Below are positions 6,616-13,958 of a stretch of DNA of 13,958 bases, piece after piece. Below the pieces are notes generated by a model. The model saw only the letters and a program-made list of their open reading frames with translations. It was not told the origin of the DNA and did no database searches. Each line of letters starts with the position of its first letter. Position 1 is the first letter of the stretch. Both the position numbers and the translations under genes were made by a program. This stretch comes from Arcobacter sp. UBA7394 (GTDB lineage: Bacteria > Campylobacterota > Campylobacteria > Campylobacterales > Arcobacteraceae), in NCBI GenBank assembly GCA_002470185.1, contig DKNG01000240.1, forward strand, positions 19,008-32,965, written 5' to 3'.

Positions 6616-7005
6616 TTATTTAACAAAAACTTTTGTATCAAAAAGTTTTTGTCCCACTCTAACTTCAAAATAACCTTTTTTTAAATTATAATGTTTAAAT
6701 GTCATTTCTTGGGCAATTTTTATTTTGTTTCTATTATATATGGGAATAGACTTAATATAATGCCCTCTAGAGTCTCCAATCTTTACTTTTGGTGTTTGTC
6801 CTAAGAGTTTTCCAAAGACTACGATTTTGGAGTAACAAGTGCCATTATAGTCATTTTTTGTTTTTCTAATATGTTGAATATTTTCACCATTACCTTGTTC
6901 ATCAAATATCCCAATTGCATATGCAGCGGTTACTTTTGATGAGTAAGCAAAAAGTGAGAGATTAAGTAGTAAGAATAAGATTAGTATATGTTTTATATTT
7001 TTCAT
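6616..7005 (-). CDS. Small secreted protein of unknown function, last in the nap block
   Basis: I do not recognise the family. The 129-residue protein begins with a typical signal peptide (MKNIKHILILFLLLNLSLFAYS), so it should be periplasmic or lipid-free and exported. The mature part is basic, rich in alternating hydrophobic residues (KVKIGDSRGHYIKSIPIY, GYFEVRV) and probably all-beta. It has a single Cys, and no haem or metal motif is visible. It lies 36 bases after napD on the same strand with no terminator between, so it may be carried on the nap transcript. Its ribosome site is weak (TAAGATTAG). The stop is two bases from the stop of the converging lipase gene. Confidence 0.7.
   Translation of the reverse strand: MKNIKHILILFLLLNLSLFAYSSKVTAAYAIGIFDEQGNGENIQHIRKTKNDYNGTCYSKIVVFGKLLGQTPKVKIGDSRGHYIKSIPIYNRNKIKIAQEMTFKHYNLKKGYFEVRVGQKLFDTKVFVK
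6624..6651. terminator. Hairpin overlapping the last codons of the secreted protein
   Basis: CAAAAACTTTT (6624-6634) and AAAAGTTTTTG (6641-6651) form a perfect 11-base-pair stem with a six-base loop inside the 3' end of the leftward gene. It lies just after the stop of the converging lipase gene. It could end both transcripts, but neither side has a clean U tract outside the stem. Confidence 0.4.
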
Positions 7006-7041
7006 AAACTAATCTTACAATATATTTGTGGAAGTTACGTG

Positions 7042-7434
7042 TTATTTATCTTTTCCAGTTTTATCAAATGTTCTTGCAAAACCTTCTAAATCTTTTTTCT
7101 TTAAATCTCCATTATAAACAATATCTCTTGGATCAATATCTTTATCATTTAATACTTTAGGAACAATTTCTGCGTTATCAAGTACTTCCATATGATTACT
7201 TAATTCATCTTCACTATATGCCATTTGCATATCAGCACTTGCAACATGAGGAATATTTTCAATTACTTTTAGTTTTTTTAACTCTTCCTCTACACCTTTA
7301 CCCTCAATAGTGATGATAATTCTTCCTTTTTCATCATGTAAATGATAATCACATACATCACAGTTCTTTAATGATTCAACAACCTCGTCTAAAAATTTTG
7401 GTAAAGTTTGTACTACAATGCTAGAAATATTCAT
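7042..7434 (-). CDS. napD: NapD, chaperone for NapA export
   Basis: A cytoplasmic maturation protein that binds the Tat signal peptide of NapA and holds back export until the Mo cofactor is inserted. The start MNISSIVVQTLP and the ferredoxin-like alternation of strands and helices (IIITIEGKG, ASADMQMAYS) are typical. At 130 residues it is longer than the roughly 90-residue E. coli protein; the extra part, from about residue 85 on, is a charged, Lys/Asp-rich tail. It lies 16 bases after napL with a clear AAGGAT site. The last position in napAGHBFLD is as in Wolinella. Confidence 0.9.
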   Translation of the reverse strand: MNISSIVVQTLPKFLDEVVESLKNCDVCDYHLHDEKGRIIITIEGKGVEEELKKLKVIENIPHVASADMQMAYSEDELSNHMEVLDNAEIVPKVLNDKDIDPRDIVYNGDLKKKDLEGFARTFDKTGKDK

Positions 7435-7450
7435 AATTTAATCCTTTAAT

Positions 7451-8407
7451 TTAATCAATTTTATAATAATTTATTTTTTTATGGTCACTTGCAACAAAAA
7501 TCTCATTTTCATTAATAAATAAAATATTTGTTAATGTTGCAGGGTTTTGAACTAGAGTGTGAAGGTCATTTTTAGTAACGGTATTAAATACTGTTACCTC
7601 ATTATCTTCGTTACTTGCATAAGCTGCAAGCTTTCCACTAGGACTTAATCCTGCACTGTATATTAAAAAAGAAGCAGTTTTATAATATACAGTACTATTA
7701 TTCAAATGGTAAATAACTGATCTTCTATCTTGACCGGCTGTTATTATAACTCCATTCTTTGTATCTACTTGAAATACATTATCTAAGTTTTGATTTTCAA
7801 ATGTTCTAACTTCTTCTAAGGTTCTAGAATTTAACATATGTAAATTGCCACTTTCATCTGCTATGATGATACTCTTCTTATCTTCTGTCAAAATAAAATT
7901 TGAGAATTTTGAGTGAGATATTTGTTTTATTTTTACTATCTTATTTTTAACTAAATCAAATGTATAAACTTCATTAGAAAGTAGGGCAAAAATAATTGTT
8001 TTTTCATCAATGAATTTTGCTTTAGCTATATACATCTTTTTTTTAGCAGAAATGATTTCTTTTAGCTGCTTATTTGCATAAATATTGACAGCTCTTCCAC
8101 CTTTTTCACCTTGGGATAAAATTAATGTTTTATTCCCTAATACATCAACACTATATATTTTAGAATCAATTATATCTCCCATGAAATCTTTAATTTTTGG
8201 TAATACGATTGAGTTGATTTTTGTTTTTGTTTTTATATCAAAAACATCTACACTTGAAGCAGCTGTAGCTGCATAAAGTTTATTCTCAGAAAAAACTAAA
8301 TCAGTAACTCCACCTTTTGCCATATACGTAAAAGTTGGATCAATATCTTTTGCATTTAAAAAATTAAGAAGTAAAAGAATTGAAAAAACAAATTTAAATA
8401 GATTCAT
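7451..8407 (-). CDS. napL: NapL, periplasmic propeller-like accessory protein
   Basis: An accessory protein found in the nap clusters of Campylobacterota; its exact role is not settled. The 318 residues start with a Sec signal (MNLFKFVFSILLLLNFLNA, cut before Lys). Repeated blade-like units follow, such as DLVFSENKLYAATAASSVDVFDI, FILTEDKKSIIIADESGNLHML, and GLSPSGKLAAYASNEDNEVTVF, consistent with a WD40-like beta-propeller. There are no haem or Fe-S cysteines. AAGGAT precedes the ATG by a few bases, and the gene lies 18 bases after napF. The name rests on signal, fold and position between napF and napD. Confidence 0.88.
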   Translation of the reverse strand: MNLFKFVFSILLLLNFLNAKDIDPTFTYMAKGGVTDLVFSENKLYAATAASSVDVFDIKTKTKINSIVLPKIKDFMGDIIDSKIYSVDVLGNKTLILSQGEKGGRAVNIYANKQLKEIISAKKKMYIAKAKFIDEKTIIFALLSNEVYTFDLVKNKIVKIKQISHSKFSNFILTEDKKSIIIADESGNLHMLNSRTLEEVRTFENQNLDNVFQVDTKNGVIITAGQDRRSVIYHLNNSTVYYKTASFLIYSAGLSPSGKLAAYASNEDNEVTVFNTVTKNDLHTLVQNPATLTNILFINENEIFVASDHKKINYYKID

Positions 8408-8425
8408 AAATATCCTTATTAGTGC

Positions 8426-8902
8426 TTATACTATTTTTATAGCATCTACAGGGCAGGTCTTAATACAGTAGCCACATGATGTACAATTATCTTGTATTTC
8501 TGGTCTAAACATGGCAATAAATTCAATTGCATCATCTAAACATGGATCTTTACATGAGAAACACATTGTTTGATTCCATGATAAACATTTTAATACATCT
8601 ATTTCTATTTTAGCATCTATATTCTTTTTATTTTCAAGTAGTAAAACATCATGTGGACATGCATTTGCACACTCATCACAATAAGTACAACCACTATTAG
8701 TAAAGTCTAGTTTTGGAGTTTTATCTTCTTGCATGATGATGATATTTTCTTCACAAACTGTACTACATATTCCATCGCATTCTATACAGTTAGTCAAAAA
8801 AACAGATTCGTCTTCAAAATATGGGGGTCTTATAATCTTCTCTTGCTTTTCATCTTTTTTGATGGATGAAGCAAGAGAGCTAAATAGCTCTCTTCTTTTC
8901 AT
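8426..8902 (-). CDS. napF: NapF, cytoplasmic iron-sulfur protein
   Basis: A cytoplasmic Fe-S protein that in other bacteria interacts with NapA and helps load its cluster before export. In 158 residues it has 16 cysteines in four groups: 39/42/46/50, 72/75/78/82, 106/114/117/121, and 140/143/146/150. The second and fourth are regular CxxCxxCxxxC ferredoxin motifs. The first (CxxCxxxCxxxC) and third (Cx7CxxCxxxC) are irregular, which agrees with four [4Fe-4S] clusters. The start MKRRELFSSLAS has two arginines but no hydrophobic stretch follows, so it is not an export signal. It begins 3 bases after the napB stop, with AAGGTG upstream. Confidence 0.92.
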   Translation of the reverse strand: MKRRELFSSLASSIKKDEKQEKIIRPPYFEDESVFLTNCIECDGICSTVCEENIIIMQEDKTPKLDFTNSGCTYCDECANACPHDVLLLENKKNIDAKIEIDVLKCLSWNQTMCFSCKDPCLDDAIEFIAMFRPEIQDNCTSCGYCIKTCPVDAIKIV

Positions 8903-8905
8903 GAT

Positions 8906-9511
8906 TTATTTAACACCTTCATTAATGTTATCTACTAAATTAGATTTAGTATTTAATCCTGTACCTCTAAATTCAGCTTTAAATACGTTCTGTGGAACAT
9001 TATTACCTTCTGATTGAGGTGCGTGACATTGTGAACAGTTAAATCTAGAACCTGCTAAAGTAGTTAAAGATTTGCTAGTAGTTTTTAAATCACTAGTATT
9101 ATCTACTGCTTTACCTTCTTTTTCTATTCTACCATCATTTGCCAAAGTTGTCATTGGTCTATAATCTGTAAAGTGAGACTTTGGTACTTCAGGAATAGTT
9201 TTGTCATAAGGTGCACTATCTACATGACAAGTTTTACATTGGTTATTATCAATAGTAATTGGTAACATACCTTCTGTATCATGAGGAACCATTGGTGGTG
9301 CATTTTCAAACGCTCTTTCAATCTTTTTACTTGTTCCTGCTACTGTTTTACTATATTGAGTTTTATCTCCAGTTGTATTAGATTCAGAATATAAATCTGT
9401 CTTTCTTAACCCTAAAGATTCTTCACTTACTGTTTTTGCTGCTGTAGAGCATCCAACAGTAAATATTGCTGCGATAGCTGCAATTGAAATTGTTAATTTA
9501 CTGAACTTCAT
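8906..9511 (-). CDS. napB: NapB, dihaem cytochrome c subunit (with a lipobox-like signal)
   Basis: The small electron-transfer subunit that passes electrons to NapA in the periplasm. It has 201 residues with two haem c sites, CKTCH (92-96) and CSQCH (159-163). His77 (MVPHDTEG) and His113 (KSHFTDYRP) are the probable second axial ligands. The signal ends TVGC with Cys21, a lipobox-like sequence, so the protein may be lipid-anchored rather than soluble as in E. coli. The -3 Thr makes this lipobox imperfect. The start lies inside the last codons of napH (14-base overlap), with AAGGAAAG before it. The following region to about residue 70 is Ser/Thr/Lys-rich and probably a flexible linker. Confidence 0.95.
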   Translation of the reverse strand: MKFSKLTISIAAIAAIFTVGCSTAAKTVSEESLGLRKTDLYSESNTTGDKTQYSKTVAGTSKKIERAFENAPPMVPHDTEGMLPITIDNNQCKTCHVDSAPYDKTIPEVPKSHFTDYRPMTTLANDGRIEKEGKAVDNTSDLKTTSKSLTTLAGSRFNCSQCHAPQSEGNNVPQNVFKAEFRGTGLNTKSNLVDNINEGVK

Positions 9512-10328
9512 TTTGTCTTTCCTTCTTTAAATTTTTTATTGAAAAATTAAGAGCATCATCATCACATACTTCTATACATCTTGCACAATTAGTACATTCA
9601 GCACCTAAGACAGGTTTTGATTCTTTTGTAATCATTGAAAGAACTTGAACCTCAGGACAAACTTCTTTACATTTCATACATTCTGTACAGTTATCAACAT
9701 TATGATGAACTCTAATAAAACTAAACTTCCCTATTAGTGAATAGGCTCCACCAAGAGGACATATATGACCACACCAGCCATTTTTTAAAACAAACAAATC
9801 AAAAAGAAATATTACAAGTATTGCTGCCCAGCCAAAACCAAAGCCGAAAATAATACCTCTATGAACCATAGAGATCGGCGATATTAATTCAAACGCTGCT
9901 ACTCCCATTAAAAATGAGATAACTAAACTTATAACAATAACCCAGTATCTTATATTTCTAGAAGCTGGTTGCTTTTTTTGAACTTGATTAAAACCAAATT
10001 TTCTTCTTAGGTAGTTTGCTAAGTCCGTAATCATATTTACCGGACATACCCAAGAACAAAAAGCTCTTCCACCAACTGTCATATAAAATAAAACAATGAT
10101 TAAAGCACCTAAAAGTACATCAAATGATAATACTGCACCTGTTGCAAATATTTGTAAAACGGCATAAGGGTCACTTAAAGGTATAACACCCATAAAGAGA
10201 GACGAACTTAAGTTCCCCATTAATACGTTAATTCCATATATATTTGCTATTACATATAAAACCATTATTGAAACTTGAACAATTCTTCTAGCTAGAAGGT
10301 ATCTATATTTTGAAAAAAATGTTTTCAT
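9498..10328 (-). CDS. napH: NapH, membrane quinol-oxidising iron-sulfur protein
   Basis: A membrane protein that works with NapG to take electrons from menaquinol and pass them toward the Nap enzyme. The 276 residues show four membrane segments (about 16-36, 63-85, 127-147, 158-180). There are two CxxxCP motifs, at 91-96 (CSWVCP) and 186-191 (CGHICP), both known to matter for function in this family. Two C-terminal [4Fe-4S] sites follow, with Cys 214/217/220/224 and 245/248/251/255, on the cytoplasmic side by the usual topology. The start overlaps the napG stop by one base (TAATG), with GGAGG ten bases before it, so translation is probably coupled. Confidence 0.95.
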   Translation of the reverse strand: MKTFFSKYRYLLARRIVQVSIMVLYVIANIYGINVLMGNLSSSLFMGVIPLSDPYAVLQIFATGAVLSFDVLLGALIIVLFYMTVGGRAFCSWVCPVNMITDLANYLRRKFGFNQVQKKQPASRNIRYWVIVISLVISFLMGVAAFELISPISMVHRGIIFGFGFGWAAILVIFLFDLFVLKNGWCGHICPLGGAYSLIGKFSFIRVHHNVDNCTECMKCKEVCPEVQVLSMITKESKPVLGAECTNCARCIEVCDDDALNFSIKNLKKERQNEVQ

Positions 10329-11170
10329 TAGTATAAATCCTCCATTGAACTATTTAAAGAATCCAGTGCAGATTTTTCGTTAATACCAGTGGTATTTTCT
10401 TCACTTGTTGCATTTTCAAGTCTTTTCTCATCATTTTTGTCCCAGCCTTTGATGTAGTAATCCCCAGCTCTGCCTTCGGCAACTTTTCTAGGAAGTACAA
10501 ATATTGCTGCTTTTTCTGTTACACAGGCTTTTTCACATAAGCCACACCCTGTACATACATCAGCATGAACTACAGGCTTTAAAAAGGCATGTTTACCTGT
10601 TCTTGGGTTCTTTGTATACTCTACAGTTATAGCTTCTCCTAAAAGTGGACAAGCTCTGTAACAAGCATCACATTGAATACCCCAAAAAGCAATACAACTA
10701 TTATCATCAATAACTGCAACACCCATATCGGCTTTGTTTATATCTAGCTCTTTTTTCTCATTTTGCACAGATTTTATATCAAGTGCTCCAGTGGGACAAA
10801 CCGGAACACAAGGAATATCTGGACACATATAACAAGGAGTGTCTCTTGGCTCGAAATAAGGAGTTCCAAGAGGTTTATTCTCACCTGGTTTGGCTAGTTT
10901 AAGTGTATCAAAGGGACAAGCTTCTACACAAATCCCACACTTAATACATGTTGCAAGAAAATCTTCCTCATTAAGTGCAGCTGGAGGTCTTAGTATTAAT
11001 TCAGTTGCTTTAACTTCATCAACATAGGCACTCCAAGTAAGTGCTCCTAAAACTGCTAGACCTGTTGTTCTAGCAATCTTTAGGAAAAACTTTCTTCTGT
11101 CACTCATGGGTTCTTTTGCTTGCGCTTTCATTTTTGACTCTTTTTTACTTTGAGGATTAATATTGCTCAA
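10328..11170 (-). CDS. napG: NapG, Tat-exported ferredoxin-type protein (TTG start)
   Basis: A periplasmic, membrane-associated Fe-S protein that carries electrons from NapH. A twin-arginine signal, SDRRKFFLKIA with Arg25-Arg26, is followed by a hydrophobic stretch. Sixteen cysteines lie in four groups: 75/78/81/85, 113/116/121/125, 159/167/170/174, and 206/209/212/216. They fit four [4Fe-4S] clusters. The protein has 280 residues. I chose the TTG at 11170 because AAGGAGG lies ten bases before it. ATGs at 11131 and 11107 would shorten the n-region but lack a comparable ribosome site, so the start is not certain. The gene begins 19 bases after napA, and the C-terminal tail beyond about residue 250 is acidic and Ser/Asn-rich. 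Confidence 0.94.
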   Translation of the reverse strand: MSNINPQSKKESKMKAQAKEPMSDRRKFFLKIARTTGLAVLGALTWSAYVDEVKATELILRPPAALNEEDFLATCIKCGICVEACPFDTLKLAKPGENKPLGTPYFEPRDTPCYMCPDIPCVPVCPTGALDIKSVQNEKKELDINKADMGVAVIDDNSCIAFWGIQCDACYRACPLLGEAITVEYTKNPRTGKHAFLKPVVHADVCTGCGLCEKACVTEKAAIFVLPRKVAEGRAGDYYIKGWDKNDEKRLENATSEENTTGINEKSALDSLNSSMEDLY

Positions 11171-11189
11171 GACAATATACCCTCCTTAA

Positions 11190-13958
11190 TTATGCTTTAT
11201 AAATTTTTACCGCACATTTTTTAAAGTCTGTTTGTTTTGACTGTGGACAAGTATAATCTGCACAAACTTTGTTGATGAATACTTTCTCATCGAACCAAGG
11301 TACAAATACAAGTCCTTTAGAAGGTCTATTTCTTCCTCTAGTTTCAACTCTAGCTTTAACTTTTCCTCTTCTAGATTCAACCCAACATAAAGCACCTTGT
11401 TTAACATCATATTTCTTAGCATCTTCTGGATGCATGTAACATAATGCTTCTGGTACTGCTCTGTATAATTCTGGAACTCTCATAGTCATTGTTCCTGAAT
11501 GCCAGTGCTCTAATACTCTACCTGTTGATAACCATACTGGATATTCAGTATCTGGCATTTCTGGTGCATCCATATAAGGTCTAGCAAAGATTTTTGCTTT
11601 ATTTTTTAAAGATTTTTTGTTTTTATCTTTAATTCCTCTTAAGTCACCTTGAGCTAATTTCTTAGCTAATTTTCCGTAGAATGCAAAGTCACCATTTGGA
11701 TTTGCTTTTTTAGCATATGGGTCATATTTAGTATTAAATCTCCATTGAGTTTCTTTACCATCAACAACTGGCCATTTTAATCCTCTTACTTTATGGTAAG
11801 TATCAAAGTCAGCTAAATCGTGTGCATGACCTCTTGTAAAGTCTGCATATTCTTCGAATAAGTATTTTTGAATAAAGAATCCGTATCCTTTAAACACTTT
11901 ACCGTCAGAACCAATAACGTTTCTTGAATCCCCAACACCATCAGTATTATCGTATCCAGCTTGGATAGGATCATCTTGAGATATTTTGAATGCTTTAGCT
12001 CTTTCATTTGCGAAAAGAATGTCATACATAGATGTATTTTCATCGTAACCCATTTTTTTAGCATCAGCAATAACGTTTGGTAATTTTTTACCGTTTCTTA
12101 GAGTATATTCACCCCATAAGTCTTTAACAGTAAATCTTTTTGATAACTCTACCCATTGCCACATATCAGACATTGCATCACCAACTGGTAATACTTGTTG
12201 TCTCCAGTGTTGAGTTCTTCTTTCAGCATTTCCGTATGCTCCCCATTTTTCATACATCATAGCAGATGGTAAAATAAGGTCAGAAACTTTTGCAGAGATA
12301 CCTGGGTATCCATCAGAAGTTACAATAAAGTTATCCATTTCTCTTGCAGCTTTAATCCAGTGAGATGCAGAAGCTGAATCTTGGTAAGGATTACAAACAT
12401 TTACCCATGCAAATTTAATAACACCATCTTCAATATCTCTATGGATTTTCATGATGTGTTGATTTCCAACTGGGTTAATAGTTCCGTTTGGAACTTGCCA
12501 TGAATTTTCAACAATTTTTCTATGCTTACCATTTTTTACCATCATATCAGCAGGTAATCTATGTGTAAATGTTCCAACTTCTCTAGCAGTACCACAAGCA
12601 GATGGTTGACCTGTTAATGAGAATGCTCCAGAACCTGGCTTAGCTTGTTTATTTAATAAGAAGTGAACGTTATATGCTAAAGTATTTACCCAAGTACCTC
12701 TTGTGTGTTGGTTCATACCCATTGTCCAGAAAGAAACTACTTTTCTTGATTTCTCAATATATAAGTCAGCCATTTCTTTGATTTTTTTCATGAAATCTGC
12801 GTCAGATTCATCAGGGTTACCTTTAGAAACTGAAGTTACATACTCAGCTGTATATGGTTCTAAGAATTTTTTGTACTCTTCAAAAGAGATTTCCCAGTGT
12901 TTTAAACCAGCTGGTTTATTAACCATTACATCACCTTCTTTATATCCGTAAGGCTCTAATGCTGGTGCTTCATCTTTAGAAACTACTTTTTTCATTTCTT
13001 TAGAAATAGTTTCCATTTCTTTAGCAGTATATTTACCATCTTTAATTGATTTTTCATTTTTTCTTCTCATACCGTAACCCATGTTTACAGGAGAAGCTGC
13101 GAATACGATATGTTCTTTAATGAACTTCCAATCAATCGCTTCAGGGTTGTTATATACAATTTCTCTAGCAATATAGTTCCATAATGCTAAATCTGAGTTT
13201 GGCTTGAAGATAATTTCGATATCAGCAATATCAGATGTTCTGTGTCTGTATGTTGATAAGTTAATAATTTTAACTTTTTTAGGATCAGATAATTTTCTAT
13301 CAGTAACTCTTGACCATAAAATAGGGTGCATTTCTGCCATGTTTGATCCCCAAGTTAAGATAGTATCAGTTAACTCGATATCATCATAACATCCAGAAGG
13401 CTCATCAACACCAAATGTTTGGTAGAAACCAACTACGGCAGATGCCATACAGTGTCTAGCATTTGGATCGAATGCATTCGATCTGAATCCACCCTTCATC
13501 ATTTTTTGAGCTGCGTAACCTTCCATAACAGTATACTGTCCAGAACTGAATACACCAACACCTTCAGGACCAGATGCCTTAAGTGCTTTTTTGATGTTAA
13601 CTTCCATCTCATCAAATGCTCTTTCCCATGAAACTGGTGCAAAGTTACCTTTTTTATCAAATTCACCTTTTGCATTAACTCTTAGTAATGGTTGCTTTAA
13701 TCTATCTGCACCATACATGATTTTTGCATTAAAGTATCCTTTGATACAGTTAAGACCTCTATTAACAGGTGCTGCTGGATCCCCTTTTACTGCAACGATC
13801 TTACCATTTTTCGTTGCCATCATGATACCACATCCAGTACCACAGAATCTACAAGCTGCCTTGTCCCATCTCCAACCACCTTCGGCTGCGTTAGCTTTTG
13901 CCTCTAACTCACTTGGTACGTTCATACCAATAGCTGCTGCTGCTGATGCGGCTGCCGA
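11190..13958 (-). CDS. napA: NapA, catalytic subunit of periplasmic nitrate reductase (5' end beyond the window)
   Basis: Reduces nitrate to nitrite in the periplasm at a bis-MGD molybdenum centre. Counting from the first visible Met (13925), Cys25, Cys28, Cys32 (CRFCGTGC) and Cys60 (GLNCIKGY) bind the [4Fe-4S] cluster, and Cys159 in [10 protein letters not shown] is the Mo ligand. The C-terminal cofactor domain has [17 protein letters not shown]. The Met at 13925 is not the true start. The frame stays open for 11 more codons ([11 protein letters not shown]) to the window edge, which is the hydrophobic part of a Tat signal peptide, so its twin-arginine part and the start codon are missing. 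The 922 visible residues fit the long Campylobacter-type NapA. First gene of the cluster; its promoter lies outside. Confidence 0.97.
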   Translation of the reverse strand, partial: SAAASAAAAIGMNVPSELEAKANAAEGGWRWDKAACRFCGTGCGIMMATKNGKIVAVKGDPAAPVNRGLNCIKGYFNAKIMYGADRLKQPLLRVNAKGEFDKKGNFAPVSWERAFDEMEVNIKKALKASGPEGVGVFSSGQYTVMEGYAAQKMMKGGFRSNAFDPNARHCMASAVVGFYQTFGVDEPSGCYDDIELTDTILTWGSNMAEMHPILWSRVTDRKLSDPKKVKIINLSTYRHRTSDIADIEIIFKPNSDLALWNYIAREIVYNNPEAIDWKFIKEHIVFAASPVNMGYGMRRKNEKSIKDGKYTAKEMETISKEMKKVVSKDEAPALEPYGYKEGDVMVNKPAGLKHWEISFEEYKKFLEPYTAEYVTSVSKGNPDESDADFMKKIKEMADLYIEKSRKVVSFWTMGMNQHTRGTWVNTLAYNVHFLLNKQAKPGSGAFSLTGQPSACGTAREVGTFTHRLPADMMVKNGKHRKIVENSWQVPNGTINPVGNQHIMKIHRDIEDGVIKFAWVNVCNPYQDSASASHWIKAAREMDNFIVTSDGYPGISAKVSDLILPSAMMYEKWGAYGNAERRTQHWRQQVLPVGDAMSDMWQWVELSKRFTVKDLWGEYTLRNGKKLPNVIADAKKMGYDENTSMYDILFANERAKAFKISQDDPIQAGYDNTDGVGDSRNVIGSDGKVFKGYGFFIQKYLFEEYADFTRGHAHDLADFDTYHKVRGLKWPVVDGKETQWRFNTKYDPYAKKANPNGDFAFYGKLAKKLAQGDLRGIKDKNKKSLKNKAKIFARPYMDAPEMPDTEYPVWLSTGRVLEHWHSGTMTMRVPELYRAVPEALCYMHPEDAKKYDVKQGALCWVESRRGKVKARVETRGRNRPSKGLVFVPWFDEKVFINKVCADYTCPQSKQTDFKKCAVKIYKA

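Overview
The window is AT-rich throughout. It carries a periplasmic nitrate reductase cluster in the order napA-napG-napH-napB-napF-napL-napD, with no napC inside it. That order, including the propeller gene napL, is typical of Campylobacterota such as Wolinella and Campylobacter. NapA is also very close to the Campylobacter type. Together with the AT-rich spacers this points to an Arcobacter-like campylobacterotan; the genus is an inference.

Left part (1-2240). The 5' part of a TonB-dependent siderophore receptor gene reads leftward off the window edge and has a Fur-box-like palindrome upstream. The seryl-tRNA synthetase gene serS diverges from it and ends in a hairpin terminator.

Middle (2252-5380). 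Two leftward genes form a likely pair: an ATP-grasp enzyme related to D-alanine-D-alanine ligase, then a homologue of N5-(carboxyethyl)ornithine synthase. The second gene has no ATG, GTG or TTG at its conserved N-terminus and appears to start at ATT behind a good ribosome binding site. Upstream of the pair is a gene-free stretch of about 800 bases. It holds a well-formed promoter (TTGAAG, 17 bases, TATAAT) followed about 100 bases later by a strong terminator, which makes a candidate small RNA. It also contains several short repeats and the promoter of the next gene.

Right part (5381-13958). A rightward gene encodes a lipase-like lipoprotein. Converging on it is a leftward block made of the nap genes and, last, a small secreted protein of unknown function. 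The nap genes are packed with overlaps or gaps under 20 bases. They form one transcription unit whose promoter and napA 5' end lie beyond the right edge. In this system NapG and NapH pass electrons from menaquinol toward the dihaem NapB, NapB feeds the Mo/Fe-S catalytic subunit NapA, and NapF, NapL and NapD serve maturation or accessory roles.

No mobile element, CRISPR array, tRNA or rRNA gene was recognised. The points most worth a second look are the ATP-grasp/opine-dehydrogenase-like pair with its ATT start, the candidate small RNA, the lipobox on NapB, and the secreted protein at the end of the nap unit.
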